64,000 nucleotides of DNA, taken from positions 1 through 64,000 of the forward strand of contig NZ_RBTP01000043.1 in NCBI RefSeq assembly GCF_003702045.1, in the 5' to 3' direction. The notes below the pieces were generated by a model. That model did not search any database and had not been told where the DNA came from. It worked only from the letters and a program-made list of their open reading frames with translations. The stretch is from Pseudomonas viridiflava. Its GTDB lineage: Bacteria; Pseudomonadota; Gammaproteobacteria; Pseudomonadales; Pseudomonadaceae. Shown here in pieces: positions 37,291 through 47,013 of this stretch (position 1 is its first letter; the number at the start of each line of letters is the position of its first letter). The position numbers were made by a program, and so were the translations under genes.

Positions 37291-38592
37291 TCACTGATCG
37301 TGGTGCAGGTAAGCGGGCTGTTTGGGCAGGCGCAGGCTGAACAGGAACGCCACCGCCATCATGGCCGTCACGTACCAATAAAAACTGTTTTCCATCCCTG
37401 CACTTTTGAGCTTCAAGGCGACGAATTCGGCCGAACCACCAAAGGCCGCATTGGCCACCGCATACGCCAGACCGACGCCAAGGGCGCGCACCTGCGGTGG
37501 AAACATCTCGGCCTTCACCAGCCCGCTGATCGAGGTGTAGAAGCTGACGATGGCCAGCGCCAGCGTGATCAGCACAAACGCCATGAACGGATTGGTGTTG
37601 GTTTTCAGGGTCATCAGAATCGGCACCGTACACAGCGTACCCAGCGCGCCGAACCACAGCATCGAGTTACGTCGGCCGATCCGGTCGGCCAGCATGCCGA
37701 AGAACGGCTGCATGCACATGTACAGAAACAGTGCGCCGGTCATAATGTAGCTGGCCGTCTTGGCCTCCATACCGCCGGTATTGACCAGGTATTTCTGCAT
37801 ATACGTGGTGAAGGTGTAGAAGATCAACGAGCCACCTGCGGTGTAGCCCAATACGGTGATGAACGCAGCCTTATGGTGTTTGAACAGCGCCGCTATGCTG
37901 CCCGCGTCCTTGTCCTGGCGGCTTTCAGCCGTTGTGGTTTCGTTCAAGGTGCGGCGCAGCAGCAAGGCAATGACCGCTGCCGCCGCGCCGATGACGAACG
38001 GGATACGCCAGCCGTAGTCACGCAGCTCTTCAGTGGTCAGAAATTGCTGAAGGATGACCACAGTCAGTACAGCCAGCAACTGACCGCCAATCAGGGTTAC
38101 GTACTGGAACGAGGCGTAGAAGCCACGCTGCCCACGCAAGGCCACTTCGCTCATGTACGTGGCCGTGGTGCCGTACTCCCCGCCCACCGACAAGCCCTGA
38201 AGCAGGCGCGCCATCAGCAGCAGTGCCGGTGCCCAGGCGCCAATCGACGCATAGGTCGGCAGGCACGCAATGATCAACGACCCGGCGCACATCATGGTCA
38301 CCGAGATCAGCATGGAATTCTTGCGGCCATGCTTGTCCGCCACCCGTCCGAACAGCCAGCCGCCAATCGGCCGCATCAGAAAACCGGCAGCGAACACGCC
38401 TGCGGTATTGAGCAACTGAACGGTCGGATCGTCGGAAGGAAAAAAGGCTGGCGCGAAGTAGATCGCACAGAAGGCATAAATATAAAAGTCGAACCATTCG
38501 ACCAGATTCCCGGAGGAGGCACCGACAATGGCGAAGATTCTTTTGCTTCGCTCCTCGCCGGTGTAGTGCGGTGCTTTCGATGGTGTGGTCAT
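37291..38592 (-). CDS. pcaT: MFS dicarboxylate transporter, PcaT type
   Basis: The 433-residue protein is an MFS metabolite:proton symporter with 12 helices: [60 protein letters not shown] and [18 protein letters not shown]. It is related to the KgtP-like protein at 23.9 kb. Its place behind pcaF matches PcaT of other pseudomonads, which imports beta-ketoadipate and related dicarboxylates. GGGGA six bases before the ATG at 38592 selects this start over one four codons upstream. Confidence 0.86.
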   Translation of the reverse strand: MTTPSKAPHYTGEERSKRIFAIVGASSGNLVEWFDFYIYAFCAIYFAPAFFPSDDPTVQLLNTAGVFAAGFLMRPIGGWLFGRVADKHGRKNSMLISVTMMCAGSLIIACLPTYASIGAWAPALLLMARLLQGLSVGGEYGTTATYMSEVALRGQRGFYASFQYVTLIGGQLLAVLTVVILQQFLTTEELRDYGWRIPFVIGAAAAVIALLLRRTLNETTTAESRQDKDAGSIAALFKHHKAAFITVLGYTAGGSLIFYTFTTYMQKYLVNTGGMEAKTASYIMTGALFLYMCMQPFFGMLADRIGRRNSMLWFGALGTLCTVPILMTLKTNTNPFMAFVLITLALAIVSFYTSISGLVKAEMFPPQVRALGVGLAYAVANAAFGGSAEFVALKLKSAGMENSFYWYVTAMMAVAFLFSLRLPKQPAYLHHDQ

Positions 38593-38655
38593 TGTTATCC
38601 CCAAGCAAAACTATCCGTAAGACACAATCTGTAACACCCCAATGCCCCCAAGCAC

Positions 38656-38713
38656 AACAACCCGGACCACCGGACTGCCTTTTCGTGGAGACAGATCGAT
38701 GGACCGGGTTGTT
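38656..38713. repeat. Long inverted repeat in the pcaF-pcaT gap
   Basis: AACAACCCGG (38656-38665) and CCGGGTTGTT (38704-38713) are perfectly inverted, and the match continues for a few bases past one mismatch. The loop is 38 bases. In the transcript it would form a stable stem between two operon genes, perhaps an attenuator or an RNA stability element. Confidence 0.55.
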
Positions 38714-38735
38714 GAGCAAAGCAAAAAGAGGGGCG

Positions 38736-39938
38736 TTATGGACGCTCTATGGCCAATGCCAAGCCTTGGCCGACCCCGACACACATGGTCGCCAAACCTT
38801 TGCGACCGCCGGTCTTTTCCAGATGATGCAACGCCGTCAGCACCAGACGTGCGCCGCTCATGCCCAGCGGATGGCCCAAGGCAATCGCGCCACCGTTGGG
38901 ATTGACCTGCGGCGCATCGTCAGCAAGACCCAGCTCACGCAACACCGCGATACCCTGGCTGGCGAAGGCTTCATTGAGTTCGATGACATCGAAATCGGAC
39001 ACCGCCAGCCCCAGACGCTCGACCAGCTTGCGCACCGCAGGCACCGGCCCGATCCCCATCACGCGAGGCTCAACGGCCGCGCTGGCCATGCCGAGAACCC
39101 GTGCGCGAGGCGTCAGGCCATGTTTCTTCACCGCTTCAGCAGAAGCCAGAATCAGCGCGGCAGCCCCGTCATTCACACCGGACGCATTGCCTGCCGTGAC
39201 CGTCTTGTCCGTCCCGTTGACCGGCTTGAGCCTGGCCAGGGTTTCCAGGCTGGTGTCGGCACGAGGGTGTTCGTCCTTGTCGACGACGGTTTCGCCTTTC
39301 TTGTGCGCCACACGCACCGGCACGATCTCTTCCTCGAAAAAGCCCGCAGCCAAGGCAACGGCAGCGCGTTGCTGGCTGCGCAGGGCGAAAGCGTCCTGAT
39401 CGGCGCGAGAAATAGAAAAATCGATGGCCACGTTGTCACCCGTTTCGGGCATAGAATCCACGCCGTACAGGGCTTTCATGGCCGGGTTAATGAAGCGCCA
39501 GCCGATGGTGGTGTCTTCCAGTTTCATGTTGCGTGAGAATGCCGCATCGGCCTTGCCCATCACGAACGGCGCGCGGGACATCGACTCGACGCCACCGGCA
39601 ATCGCCAACTCCATCTCGCCCGTAGCGATGGCCCGGAAAGCGGTGCCAATGGCGTCCATGCCAGAAGCGCACAAACGGTTGAGCGTCACGCCCGGAACGG
39701 TGGTCGGCAAGCCCGCCAGCAGCGCCGCCATGCGTGCCACATTACGATTGTCCTCGCCTGCCTGATTGGCGCAGCCGAGGAACACCTCGTCAACTTCGTT
39801 CCAATTGACCGTCGGGTTACGCTCCATGAGCGCCTTGATCGGGATGGCAGCCAGATCGTCGGCACGCACCGAAGACAGGCCACCGCCAAAGCGGCCGATG
39901 GGGGTGCGAATCGCATCGCAGATAAATACGTCACGCAT
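38736..39938 (-). CDS. pcaF: 3-oxoadipyl-CoA thiolase
   Basis: The 400-residue enzyme starts [20 protein letters not shown]. It has the thiolase nucleophile Cys in [19 protein letters not shown], the catalytic His in [17 protein letters not shown] and the second Cys in [16 protein letters not shown]. It splits 3-oxoadipyl-CoA into succinyl-CoA and acetyl-CoA, the last step of the beta-ketoadipate pathway. Its ATG overlaps the pcaJ stop by one base (TGATG), so the two are coupled. The extension to 40064 lies inside pcaJ and is rejected. Confidence 0.93.
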   Translation of the reverse strand: MRDVFICDAIRTPIGRFGGGLSSVRADDLAAIPIKALMERNPTVNWNEVDEVFLGCANQAGEDNRNVARMAALLAGLPTTVPGVTLNRLCASGMDAIGTAFRAIATGEMELAIAGGVESMSRAPFVMGKADAAFSRNMKLEDTTIGWRFINPAMKALYGVDSMPETGDNVAIDFSISRADQDAFALRSQQRAAVALAAGFFEEEIVPVRVAHKKGETVVDKDEHPRADTSLETLARLKPVNGTDKTVTAGNASGVNDGAAALILASAEAVKKHGLTPRARVLGMASAAVEPRVMGIGPVPAVRKLVERLGLAVSDFDVIELNEAFASQGIAVLRELGLADDAPQVNPNGGAIALGHPLGMSGARLVLTALHHLEKTGGRKGLATMCVGVGQGLALAIERP

Positions 39939-40717
39939 CACGCTTCTCCTGCGACCTGACCGTGGGCGGCAGCGGTTCGCGCCTCCAGCTCTCGAAGCGC
40001 AGTCAGTTCGACGTCGGTAGGTGCTTCGGAATAGACCACGTTGTCGGCAAAACGGATGTCCCAACCGGTGGCGGCGATGACTTGCTCACGTGTAACACCG
40101 GGATGCAGCGTGGTCACCACAAACTCGTTGCTGCCCTCTTCAGGCTCCATGATGCACAGGTCGGTGATGATGCCCACCGGTCCCGCCCCCGGCAGGCCCA
40201 GACGTTTGCGCGAATCGCCACCTTCGCCGTGGCCGACCGAGGTGATGAAATCGAGTTTATTGACGAACGAACGCGCCGACTGCTTCAGAATAATCAGCAC
40301 CGACTTGGCCGAACCGGCAATCTCCGGCGCGCCACCGGCACCGGGCAGACGCACCTTGGGGTTGTGATAGTCGCCGACCACGGTGGTGTTGATATTGCCG
40401 AAACGGTCGACTTGAGCCGCGCCTAGAAAACCGACGTCCACCCGCCCGCCTTGCAGCCAGTAACGGAAAATCTCACTGGTCGCGACCACCGTGTCAGCGG
40501 TCTCGGCCAGTTCACCGTCGCCGATGGACAGCGGCAGCACCGTCGGTTTGGCACCGATCGGGCCTGATTCATAGATCAGCACCACATCAGGTGCAGAGGT
40601 CAGGCGTGCCAGGTTTGCCGCCTTGGAGGGCAAGCCGATGCCCACGAAGCAGACCGCTCCATTACGCAAACGGCGGGCAGCGGCAACGGTCATCATTTCA
40701 CTGGTGGTGTAAGTCAT
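39938..40717 (-). CDS. pcaJ: 3-oxoadipate CoA-transferase, subunit B
   Basis: The 259-residue subunit has the catalytic glutamate in [12 protein letters not shown], a family signature, and [20 protein letters not shown]. Together with PcaI it moves CoA from succinyl-CoA to 3-oxoadipate. The start overlaps the pcaI stop as TAATG, so the subunits are made in step. The same fold occurs in glutaconate and acetoacetate CoA-transferases, but the thiolase next door favours the 3-oxoadipate enzyme. Confidence 0.92.
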   Translation of the reverse strand: MTYTTSEMMTVAAARRLRNGAVCFVGIGLPSKAANLARLTSAPDVVLIYESGPIGAKPTVLPLSIGDGELAETADTVVATSEIFRYWLQGGRVDVGFLGAAQVDRFGNINTTVVGDYHNPKVRLPGAGGAPEIAGSAKSVLIILKQSARSFVNKLDFITSVGHGEGGDSRKRLGLPGAGPVGIITDLCIMEPEEGSNEFVVTTLHPGVTREQVIAATGWDIRFADNVVYSEAPTDVELTALRELEARTAAAHGQVAGEA

Positions 40718-41574
40718 TATTTTGCCTCCGAAGCGCGAGCCAGCTTGCTCTGGAATTCGCTGAAATCCGCTGTGCCATGAATGTATTCATCGATCCAGGC
40801 CTTGAAGGTTTCGCGGTCTCGGGCAATCGGGTCCCAGGCTTGATAGAAAGGGTTGTCGCGCTCGTAGTAGCCGTGAGCGTAGGACGGATGAGCGCCGCCA
40901 GGCACCAGGCACACCGCACTCAAGGCCCAGGTCGGCAGCACGCAGGAGTTCATCGGGGCGTTGAGGTCATCAACGATTTCCTCAACCGTGACGATGCAGC
41001 GTTTTGCCGCCAGCGCGGCTTCCTTCTGCGCACCGAGGATCCCCCACAGCAACACGTTACCCTTGCGGTCGGCCTTCTGGGCATGGATAACCGTAACGTC
41101 CGGGCGCACCGACGGCACGGCAGCCAGTACTTCACCGGTAAAAGGACAGGTCACGGTTTTGATCAGCGGATTGACCTTCGGCAAGTCGGAGCCGGCATAG
41201 GCCCGCAACACGGCGAACGGCAGGCCGGAGGCACCCGCGACATACGCATTGGCCAGGTCGGCATGGCTGTGCTCTTCGATTTCCATAGCACGCGGCCATT
41301 GTTTTTCGACCGCGTCACGCAAGCGGTGCAGCGAACCGACGCCAGGGTTACCACCCCACGAGAAGATAAGGCGCTTGGCGCAACCTGCGCCAATCAGCTG
41401 GTCATAGATGAGGTCGGGCGTCATGCGCACCAGTGTCAGGTCTTTTTTGCCCTGACGAATGATTTCATGGCCAGCGGCCGTAGGGATCAAATGGGTGAAG
41501 CCTTCCAGCGCAACGGTGTCGCCATCGTTGACCAGTTGCTTCACCGCATCGCGTAGAGAAAGAATGTCTGCCAT
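40717..41574 (-). CDS. pcaI: 3-oxoadipate CoA-transferase, subunit A
   Basis: The 285-residue subunit begins MADILSLRDAVKQLVNDGDT. It carries the nucleotide-loop segment VALEGFTHLIPTAAGHEIIR and the family segments LIFSWGGNPGVGSLHRLRDA and VIHAQKADRKGNVLLWG. It is the A partner of PcaJ. GGAG lies seven bases before the ATG at 41574; the extension to 41604 has no such site. It is the first structural gene of the pca operon, and PcaR boxes lie about 95-130 bases upstream. Confidence 0.92.
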   Translation of the reverse strand: MADILSLRDAVKQLVNDGDTVALEGFTHLIPTAAGHEIIRQGKKDLTLVRMTPDLIYDQLIGAGCAKRLIFSWGGNPGVGSLHRLRDAVEKQWPRAMEIEEHSHADLANAYVAGASGLPFAVLRAYAGSDLPKVNPLIKTVTCPFTGEVLAAVPSVRPDVTVIHAQKADRKGNVLLWGILGAQKEAALAAKRCIVTVEEIVDDLNAPMNSCVLPTWALSAVCLVPGGAHPSYAHGYYERDNPFYQAWDPIARDRETFKAWIDEYIHGTADFSEFQSKLARASEAK

Positions 41575-41667
41575 GAGGTGCTCCGAACCCAACATCATGT
41601 TCAATGATCAGCGCGAAGACCTGCGCCGGAATGAAAATGAGGTTATGCCTGAGCACTGCGCCAAACA

Positions 41668-41701
41668 ATCCGATAATCGACTAACCGTTCGGTAATCGAA
41701 C
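41668..41701. promoter_or_regulatory. PcaR boxes upstream of pcaI
   Basis: GTTCGGTAATCGAAC (41687-41701) and the partial copy ATCCGATAATCGAC (41668-41681) resemble the 15-base PcaR site of P. putida (GTTCGATAATCGCAC). They lie between the pcaR stop and the pcaI start, where PcaR would activate the operon with beta-ketoadipate. Confidence 0.8.
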
Positions 41702-41727
41702 CAATTCATCAACCCTCTATAAAGGCT

Positions 41728-42570
41728 TCACGTGAACAGCTGAGTACTCAGATCACGGCTTGCATCAAGCATGATTGGCAGAAATCGCTGTTCCAGCTCA
41801 CTGCGGGCCACTCGCCCCGCGCTGGTGCTGACATTGAGCGCAGCCAGCACCTGGCCCGACGCATCATAGACCGGTACGGCAATCGAGCGAAGCCCCTGCT
41901 CCAGCTCCTGATCAACAATGCACCAGCCTTGCTGGCGAACTTGCTGCAGGCATTCGAGCAATGCTTCGGGGGTACGAATGGTGCGACTGGTCTTGGGTTG
42001 CAGGTCAACGTGGTCCAGGTACTCATGCAACGACACATCATCAAGCGCCGCCAACAGAATGCGACCCATTGACGTGCAATACGCCGGCAAGCGCCCCCCG
42101 ACGGACAAGTCCACCGAGATCAACCGCTGAGTAGTGGCCGACCTGGCTATATAGAGGATGTCGTCACCTTCGAGGGTGGCCATGTTGCAGGCCTCATGCA
42201 ATTGGTCGCTCATGCGGTCCAGGTAGGGCTGCGACGAAATGGCCAAAGGTGTGGACGACAAATACGCGTGGCCCAGTGTAAGAACCTTGGGCAGCAACGA
42301 ATAGGTGCGTCCATCGGTGGTGGCGTAGCCCAGTTTAATCAGCGTATGCAGGCAGCGACGCACGGCCGCACGGGGGATTTCCGTACGGTGGCTGATCTGC
42401 GCGATGGTCAGGTGCCGTTTACGCTCTTGAAACGCATGAACCACCGCGAGCCCACGCGCCAGGGACGTCATGAAATCCGGATCACCGGTCAGCGCCTGGA
42501 TACGTTTCGCAGGCGAAGCCACGATAGGCGGAGCCAATGAGGAAAAAGAATTACGCAGTTCGTCGTTCAT
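41728..42570 (-). CDS. pcaR: IclR-family regulator of beta-ketoadipate genes
   Basis: The 280-residue protein has an N-terminal winged helix-turn-helix (LTIAQISHRTEIPRAAVRRC) and an IclR effector domain (about 110-275; AYCTSMGRILLAALDDVSLH, GWCIVDQELEQGLRSIAVPV). It matches PcaR, which binds beta-ketoadipate and activates the pca operon. It is transcribed in the same direction as pcaIJFT, 153 bases upstream, and PcaR boxes precede both. A short poorly conserved N-terminus (MNDELRNSFSSLAPPIVASP) comes before the DNA-binding part. Confidence 0.9.
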   Translation of the reverse strand: MNDELRNSFSSLAPPIVASPAKRIQALTGDPDFMTSLARGLAVVHAFQERKRHLTIAQISHRTEIPRAAVRRCLHTLIKLGYATTDGRTYSLLPKVLTLGHAYLSSTPLAISSQPYLDRMSDQLHEACNMATLEGDDILYIARSATTQRLISVDLSVGGRLPAYCTSMGRILLAALDDVSLHEYLDHVDLQPKTSRTIRTPEALLECLQQVRQQGWCIVDQELEQGLRSIAVPVYDASGQVLAALNVSTSAGRVARSELEQRFLPIMLDASRDLSTQLFT

Positions 42571-42651
42571 TGCCGCAACCTCTGTACACCCTTTCAGGCC
42601 TTATGAACCGGCGGTTTCAGTGCAAAGGAGCACATTGACCGGCTTCAGTTT

Positions 42652-42684
42652 GTGCGATTATCGAACCAATGGCCGATAATCGCA
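42652..42684. promoter_or_regulatory. PcaR boxes upstream of pcaR
   Basis: GTGCGATTATCGAAC (42652-42666) is the exact reverse complement of the P. putida PcaR 15-mer. A second partial copy, CCGATAATCGCAA, follows at 42673-42685. Their position about 80-115 bases before the pcaR start suggests self-regulation. They also lie next to the candidate small-RNA promoter. Confidence 0.82.
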
Positions 42685-42718
42685 ATTGACCCGTCGTAAA
42701 TATGCTTATACCTTTAGG

Positions 42719-42810
42719 ACTGCCACTAAGTGACTTCTTGGAAATTACTGGTCAGGTACCCACTGAGAAGTCCAAGGCAGCGGCCTTGCCCTTTAAGCAA
42801 GGCCGTTTTC
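42719..42810 (+). ncRNA. Candidate small RNA divergent from pcaR
   Basis: About 90 bases on the plus strand form two structured parts. The first is a long stem with outer arms CTGCC/GGCAG (42720-42724, 42776-42780) and inner arms GACTTCT/AGAAGTC (42732-42738, 42766-42772). The second is a terminator hairpin at 42781-42805. A weak promoter precedes it: TTGACC at 42686 and TATACC at 42707, 15 bases apart. No open frame fits inside. It is not matched to a named sRNA here. The start and end are estimates. Confidence 0.42.
42781..42809 (+). terminator. Terminator hairpin of the candidate small RNA
   Basis: CGGCCTTGC and GCAAGGCCG form a perfect nine-base-pair stem with a seven-base loop, followed by TTTTC. 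No plus-strand gene lies upstream to be terminated, which points to a non-coding transcript. Confidence 0.7.
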
Positions 42811-43396
42811 ATTACAGCGCCTTGAGCTCACCACGCGTCATTCATTCCCTCCGAATTCCCCGTCTCTTATTCCTTGAACAGTCAGTCCATCAGACTCGCT
42901 GAATTCCGGCGGCGGTTTTTTGTCCGAGCCTGTCAATTCTCTTTTATGAAAGTTCCGTCATAAACATGACTCACCTGTACTTCGGAACATTCGTACAGAA
43001 TGAGTTGGGTTTAACATTATTCAAACGACTATAGTTGACGCAGCCGAACTTCTTGGCGATAGTACATTTCCATTGGCGGACTGAATCTTAAGCAGTGACT
43101 CGTGCGCACCACGAGCCTTACAAGCTGCAGTCGCGTCAACGTGCAGGCCCCGTATACCGGGCCCGTGCAAACGGCGGTCAACGAAGATCCCGTTGGTTTT
43201 ACCCCTGAACCACATGTCGCTACGACAGTCGTTTTCTCCGGTGTCCGTAGCCGCGAGCAGCCTCAAGGTGTTCAGACATCCCAGCCAGTACCGATCACAT
43301 ATGCCCTTGATCCTTTTCAGGGCAGGTAACGGGATGAATCTGTTTGCCGTGCGTCGCGTTTTCACCGGAACTCATTTGACTTGAACAGGTAATAAA
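42811..43396. other. Long intergenic stretch with no recognised gene
   Basis: This 586-base region contains open frames on both strands, the longest on the minus strand at 43021-43365, but none has a ribosome binding site, family resemblance or convincing composition. CTGTAC/GTACAG (42975-42998) is a small inverted repeat. It may hold the promoter of the 65-residue protein, or a decayed gene. Confidence 0.4.
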
Positions 43397-43594
43397 GTGA
43401 CTAAAGATGAACTGCGCGCGGAACTTGAGCGCCAGGAGCAACGTTTCAAGGATGTCTATGGCGGTGAGATCACCACGTATGCCGCGCAACCGGAACCGGA
43501 ACGCAAACCTTGGCGTAAACGAGCCAGCCTTCGGGATCAGGCTTTCAAACAGGAACTGCAGAAAATGGAAGAGGACTTGAAGCAAGAGTCCTGA
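43397..43594 (+). CDS. Small charged coiled protein, unknown
   Basis: The 65-residue protein starts with GTG (MTKDELRAELERQEQRFKDV) and ends ELQKMEEDLKQES. It is highly charged and likely helical at both ends, with a proline-rich middle (AAQPEPERKPWRKR). AGGT lies about eight bases before the GTG. I recognise no domain. It stands 203 bases before pitA on the same strand; whether it shares a transcript is unclear. Confidence 0.65.
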   Translation: MTKDELRAELERQEQRFKDVYGGEITTYAAQPEPERKPWRKRASLRDQAFKQELQKMEEDLKQES

Positions 43595-43797
43595 TGGTCA
43601 GGCTGCAACAGCCTTGACGATCTGATCCGCACTACCAGGGTCCGCAATCGAAGTGTTATTGCCTGTCTGCCTTACCAATGGGACGGCGCCCATGCGTCTT
43701 TTTTTTGGTTTCAGGCGACACCGGTCGAGGCTGGCAAGTCGATACGTATTTTTTCTGTCATAATCGCGCCCCCTTCAGACCGGGTCAGAAAATCTAC

Positions 43798-45270
43798 ATG
43801 ATCGAATTATTCAGCGGGCTAGATGCTTGGGTGCTTGTGAGCCTATTGCTCGCCCTGGCCTTCGTCCTGGCCTTCGAGTTCATCAACGGCTTTCATGACA
43901 CTGCAAACGCGGTGGCGACAGTCATTTATACCAAAGCCATGCCGCCGCACCTGGCTGTCATCCTATCCGGTGTATTCAATTTTCTCGGCGTGTTGCTGGG
44001 CGGCGTCGGCGTTGCCTACGCGATTGTCCATCTGCTCCCGGTGGAACTGCTGATCAACGTCAACACCGGTCACGGGCTGGCGATGGTGTTCTCGCTGCTG
44101 GCAGCGGCGATCACATGGAACCTGGGCACTTGGTATTTCGGTATTCCAGCCTCCAGCTCCCATACGTTGATCGGCTCGATCCTTGGTGTCGGCCTGGCCA
44201 ACGCCCTGATCAACGACATTCCGCTCGCTGACGGCGTCAACTGGCAGAAGGCGATCGACATTGGCGCGTCTCTGGTGTTTTCCCCCCTCGCCGGTTTCAT
44301 CGTGGCGGGTCTGGTGCTGATCGCACTGAAATGGTGGCGACCGCTGTCCAAGATGCACAAGACGCCGGAGCAACGCCGCAAGCTCGACGACAAGAAACAT
44401 CCGCCGTTCTGGAACCGCCTGGTACTGGTGATTTCCGCAATGGCCGTCAGCTTCGTACACGGTTCCAATGATGGCCAGAAAGGCATCGGCCTGATCATGC
44501 TGGTGCTGATCGGTATCGTTCCGAGCCAGTTCGTGCTGGACCTCAACAGCACGACCTACCAGATCGAACGCACGCGCGACGCGACCCAGCACCTGAGCCA
44601 GTTCTATCAGCGCAACAGCGACACGCTGGGTGAATACCTGGCGATGGGCAAAGCCGAAAAAGGCGACCTGCCTTCCAGCTCTGCCTGCAACCCCGAACAG
44701 ACCGAGCCGACCATCGATGCGCTGCTGGACCGCTTGAAAGGCGTTTCCGACTACCATTCCATGCCGTCCGAAAGCCGTATCGAAGTCCGTCGCTACCTGC
44801 TCTGCCTGGACGACACCGCACGCAAGGTCGGCAAACTGCCGGGGCTGGCAGCGCGTGAAAAGTCCGACCTTGAGAAGCTACGCAAAGACCTGACAGCCAC
44901 CACCGAATACGCCCCGTTCTGGGTGATTCTGGCCGTGGCGCTGGCGCTGGGCATCGGTACGATGGTGGGCTGGAAGCGTGTGGTCCTGACCATTGGCGAG
45001 AAGATCGGCAAGCAGGGCATGACCTATGCCCAAGGCATGTCGGCACAGATCACCACCGCCTGCGCCATCGGCATGGCCAACGTGTTCAGCCTGCCGGTTT
45101 CGACCACCCACATCCTGTCTTCGGGTGTGGCCGGGACGATGGTCGCCAACAAGAGCGGCCTGCAAGGCGGCACTGTTCGCACCATCCTGCTGGCCTGGGT
45201 ACTGACCCTGCCAGCGACAGTTGCGCTGTCGGCCTGCCTGTTCTGGCTGGCGTCAAAAGCGCTGTCCTGA
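43798..45270 (+). CDS. pitA: Low-affinity inorganic phosphate transporter, Pit family
   Basis: The 490-residue membrane protein has the two Pit family signatures: FEFINGFHDTANAVATVIYT near residue 25 and AVSFVHGSNDGQKGIGLIM in the middle. A cytoplasmic loop of about 120 residues follows (about 255-375). The C-terminal half has SAQITTACAIGMANVFSLPV and STTHILSSGVAGTMVANKSG. Pit proteins import metal-phosphate with protons. The ATG at 43798 begins the family alignment; an upstream frame from 43678 has none. It converges on yjgR with a hairpin between. Confidence 0.92.
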   Translation: MIELFSGLDAWVLVSLLLALAFVLAFEFINGFHDTANAVATVIYTKAMPPHLAVILSGVFNFLGVLLGGVGVAYAIVHLLPVELLINVNTGHGLAMVFSLLAAAITWNLGTWYFGIPASSSHTLIGSILGVGLANALINDIPLADGVNWQKAIDIGASLVFSPLAGFIVAGLVLIALKWWRPLSKMHKTPEQRRKLDDKKHPPFWNRLVLVISAMAVSFVHGSNDGQKGIGLIMLVLIGIVPSQFVLDLNSTTYQIERTRDATQHLSQFYQRNSDTLGEYLAMGKAEKGDLPSSSACNPEQTEPTIDALLDRLKGVSDYHSMPSESRIEVRRYLLCLDDTARKVGKLPGLAAREKSDLEKLRKDLTATTEYAPFWVILAVALALGIGTMVGWKRVVLTIGEKIGKQGMTYAQGMSAQITTACAIGMANVFSLPVSTTHILSSGVAGTMVANKSGLQGGTVRTILLAWVLTLPATVALSACLFWLASKALS

Positions 45271-45280
45271 CCTGAGCCTG

Positions 45281-45311
45281 CTCAGGCGGTGCGATCTTCG
45301 CGCCGCCTGAG
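45281..45311. terminator. Hairpin between pitA and yjgR
   Basis: CTCAGGCGG and CCGCCTGAG pair over a 13-base loop between the two convergent stop codons. No T run is present, so its strength is unsure. Confidence 0.5.
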
Positions 45312-45321
45312 TGGATCGGCG

Positions 45322-46809
45322 TCACTTGCGCTTCTTCGTCCCCAGCAACGACCCCATCAGACCTCGCACCAACTCTCGTCCCAACTGGCTCGCCGCCTGC
45401 CGCATGGCGTTCTTCATGGCCTGACCGGCCAACCCTCCCAGAAACGCCCCAGCCTTATCGCTGAAGCTTTCCTCCTGATGGCCTTTCGGCTCAGGCTCCA
45501 CGACCGCCCCTGGCTCGGAGACCTTGCGCGCCGCCAGCATCTCGTAAGCGGACTCCCGATCCACGGGCTTGTCATAGCGCGTGCCCAGCGATGATCGGGC
45601 GATCAGGCTCGCACGCTCGTCGGCTGTCAGAGGTCCGATACGCGATTGAGGCGGGGCTATCAGAACGCGCTGCACCACGGCGGGGGTGCCTTTGTCCTGC
45701 AGCGTACCCACCAGTGCCTCGCCAATCCCCAGTTCGGTCAATACGCTCAACGCATCGAACTCAGGGTTGGGCCGAAAGCCCTGCGCCACTGCGCGCAACG
45801 ATTTCTGCTCTTTCGCCGTGAAGGCCCGCAGCCCGTGCTGGATCCGCAGGCCCAACTGGGCAAGCACCTCATCAGGCAGATCACCGGGCGATTGAGTCAC
45901 GAAATACACCCCCACACCCTTGGAGCGGATCAGACGCACCACCTGTTCGAGCCGATCCTGCAAAGCCTTGGGTGTGTCGGCGAACAGCAGGTGCGCCTCA
46001 TCGAAAAACAGCGCCAACAACGGTTTGTCGGCATCGCCCCGTTCAGGAAGCTGCTCGAACAGCTCCGCCAGCAGCCACAGCAGAAAGGTGGCGTAAACCT
46101 TTGGCGCTTCATGCACCAGTCGGCTGGCGTCCAGCAGGTGAATGCGCCCTCGCCCGTCACTGTCTGGCTGGAGTATGTCCTCCAGTTGCAAGGCTGGCTC
46201 TCCAAACAGCGCCTCTGCCCCTTGCTGTTCAAGCACTGCGAGCCTGCGTTGCAACGCCTGACTGGAACCGGTCGTCATCAAGGCGCCGTCTTCGCCCAGC
46301 AGTTGAGGGTGATCGTGCAGATGATTGAGCAGCGCCTTGAGGTCCTTGATATCAAGCAGCAGCAGACCCTCGCGGTCGGCGACCTTGAACGCGGCGTACA
46401 ATGCCGATTGTTGACTGTCGGTCAGCTCCAGCAGATTACCCAGCAACAGCGGCCCCATTTCGCTCAAAGTCGTGCGCAGTGGATGGCCGGACTTACCGTT
46501 GATGTCCCACAACGTGACCGGATAAGCCTGAGGCCGATGATCGAGCCACGGCATACCGGCAATGCGTTCGGCAATCTTGCCCTGGGGATTGCCAGCAGCA
46601 CCCAGCCCGCACAGATCACCTTTGATATCCGCCGCGAAAACCGCAACGCCCGCGTCGCTGAACGCCTCCGCCAAACGCTGCAAGGTCACCGTTTTACCGG
46701 TCCCGGTCGCACCGGCCACCAGTCCATGACGATTGGCCAGACGAAACGCCTGGGAGATCGGCTGCCCGTCCGGACCCGCACCCAGAATCATATTTTGAGA
46801 GTCGTGCAT
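45322..46809 (-). CDS. yjgR: HerA-type ATPase, YjgR/DUF853 family
   Basis: The 495-residue P-loop ATPase has Walker A in GLVAGATGTGKTVTLQRLAE, Walker B in LLALFFDEAHLLFADTPKAL, and a sensor-like segment GVGVYFVTQSPGDLPDEVLA. The C-terminus is a helical region with GGLAGQAMKNAMRQAASQLG and a lysine-rich end. The family is related to HerA/FtsK helicases, and its cellular job is not established. It is a single gene, convergent with pitA and divergent from the glycosyltransferase gene. GGAAG precedes the ATG. Confidence 0.9.
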   Translation of the reverse strand: MHDSQNMILGAGPDGQPISQAFRLANRHGLVAGATGTGKTVTLQRLAEAFSDAGVAVFAADIKGDLCGLGAAGNPQGKIAERIAGMPWLDHRPQAYPVTLWDINGKSGHPLRTTLSEMGPLLLGNLLELTDSQQSALYAAFKVADREGLLLLDIKDLKALLNHLHDHPQLLGEDGALMTTGSSQALQRRLAVLEQQGAEALFGEPALQLEDILQPDSDGRGRIHLLDASRLVHEAPKVYATFLLWLLAELFEQLPERGDADKPLLALFFDEAHLLFADTPKALQDRLEQVVRLIRSKGVGVYFVTQSPGDLPDEVLAQLGLRIQHGLRAFTAKEQKSLRAVAQGFRPNPEFDALSVLTELGIGEALVGTLQDKGTPAVVQRVLIAPPQSRIGPLTADERASLIARSSLGTRYDKPVDRESAYEMLAARKVSEPGAVVEPEPKGHQEESFSDKAGAFLGGLAGQAMKNAMRQAASQLGRELVRGLMGSLLGTKKRK

Positions 46810-47013
46810 GTTTCACTTCCTCCACAGCATGAGACGCGCTGGCGTTGAGCGTAGCAAGTGCAGCCGCCGTTCGTTAACGCTTGCTGAATGCTCATCATCC
46901 TCCCAACTGGACGGCGCGTCTGCCGCTCGCCTGCCGAGCGGTGAATGCCGCCGCGAACCACTATTCTTTCAAGAGGTCAAGAAAGGACGACCTCAGTCTG
47001 GAGGAACGTTGCT

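Noticed and set aside
37261..38634. 457-residue plus-strand open frame opposite pcaT
   Set aside because: It is antisense to a well-supported MFS gene and has no domain.
43021..43365. 114-residue minus-strand open frame in the long gap after pcaR
   Set aside because: No ribosome binding site, no recognisable family and no neighbour link. It could be a decayed gene, but the sequence alone does not support a call.
43755..43765. CTGTCATAATC before pitA as a Pho box
   Set aside because: Only one half of a Pho box is present, and the same bases read as a -10-like CATAAT. Low-affinity Pit carriers are usually not PhoB-activated.
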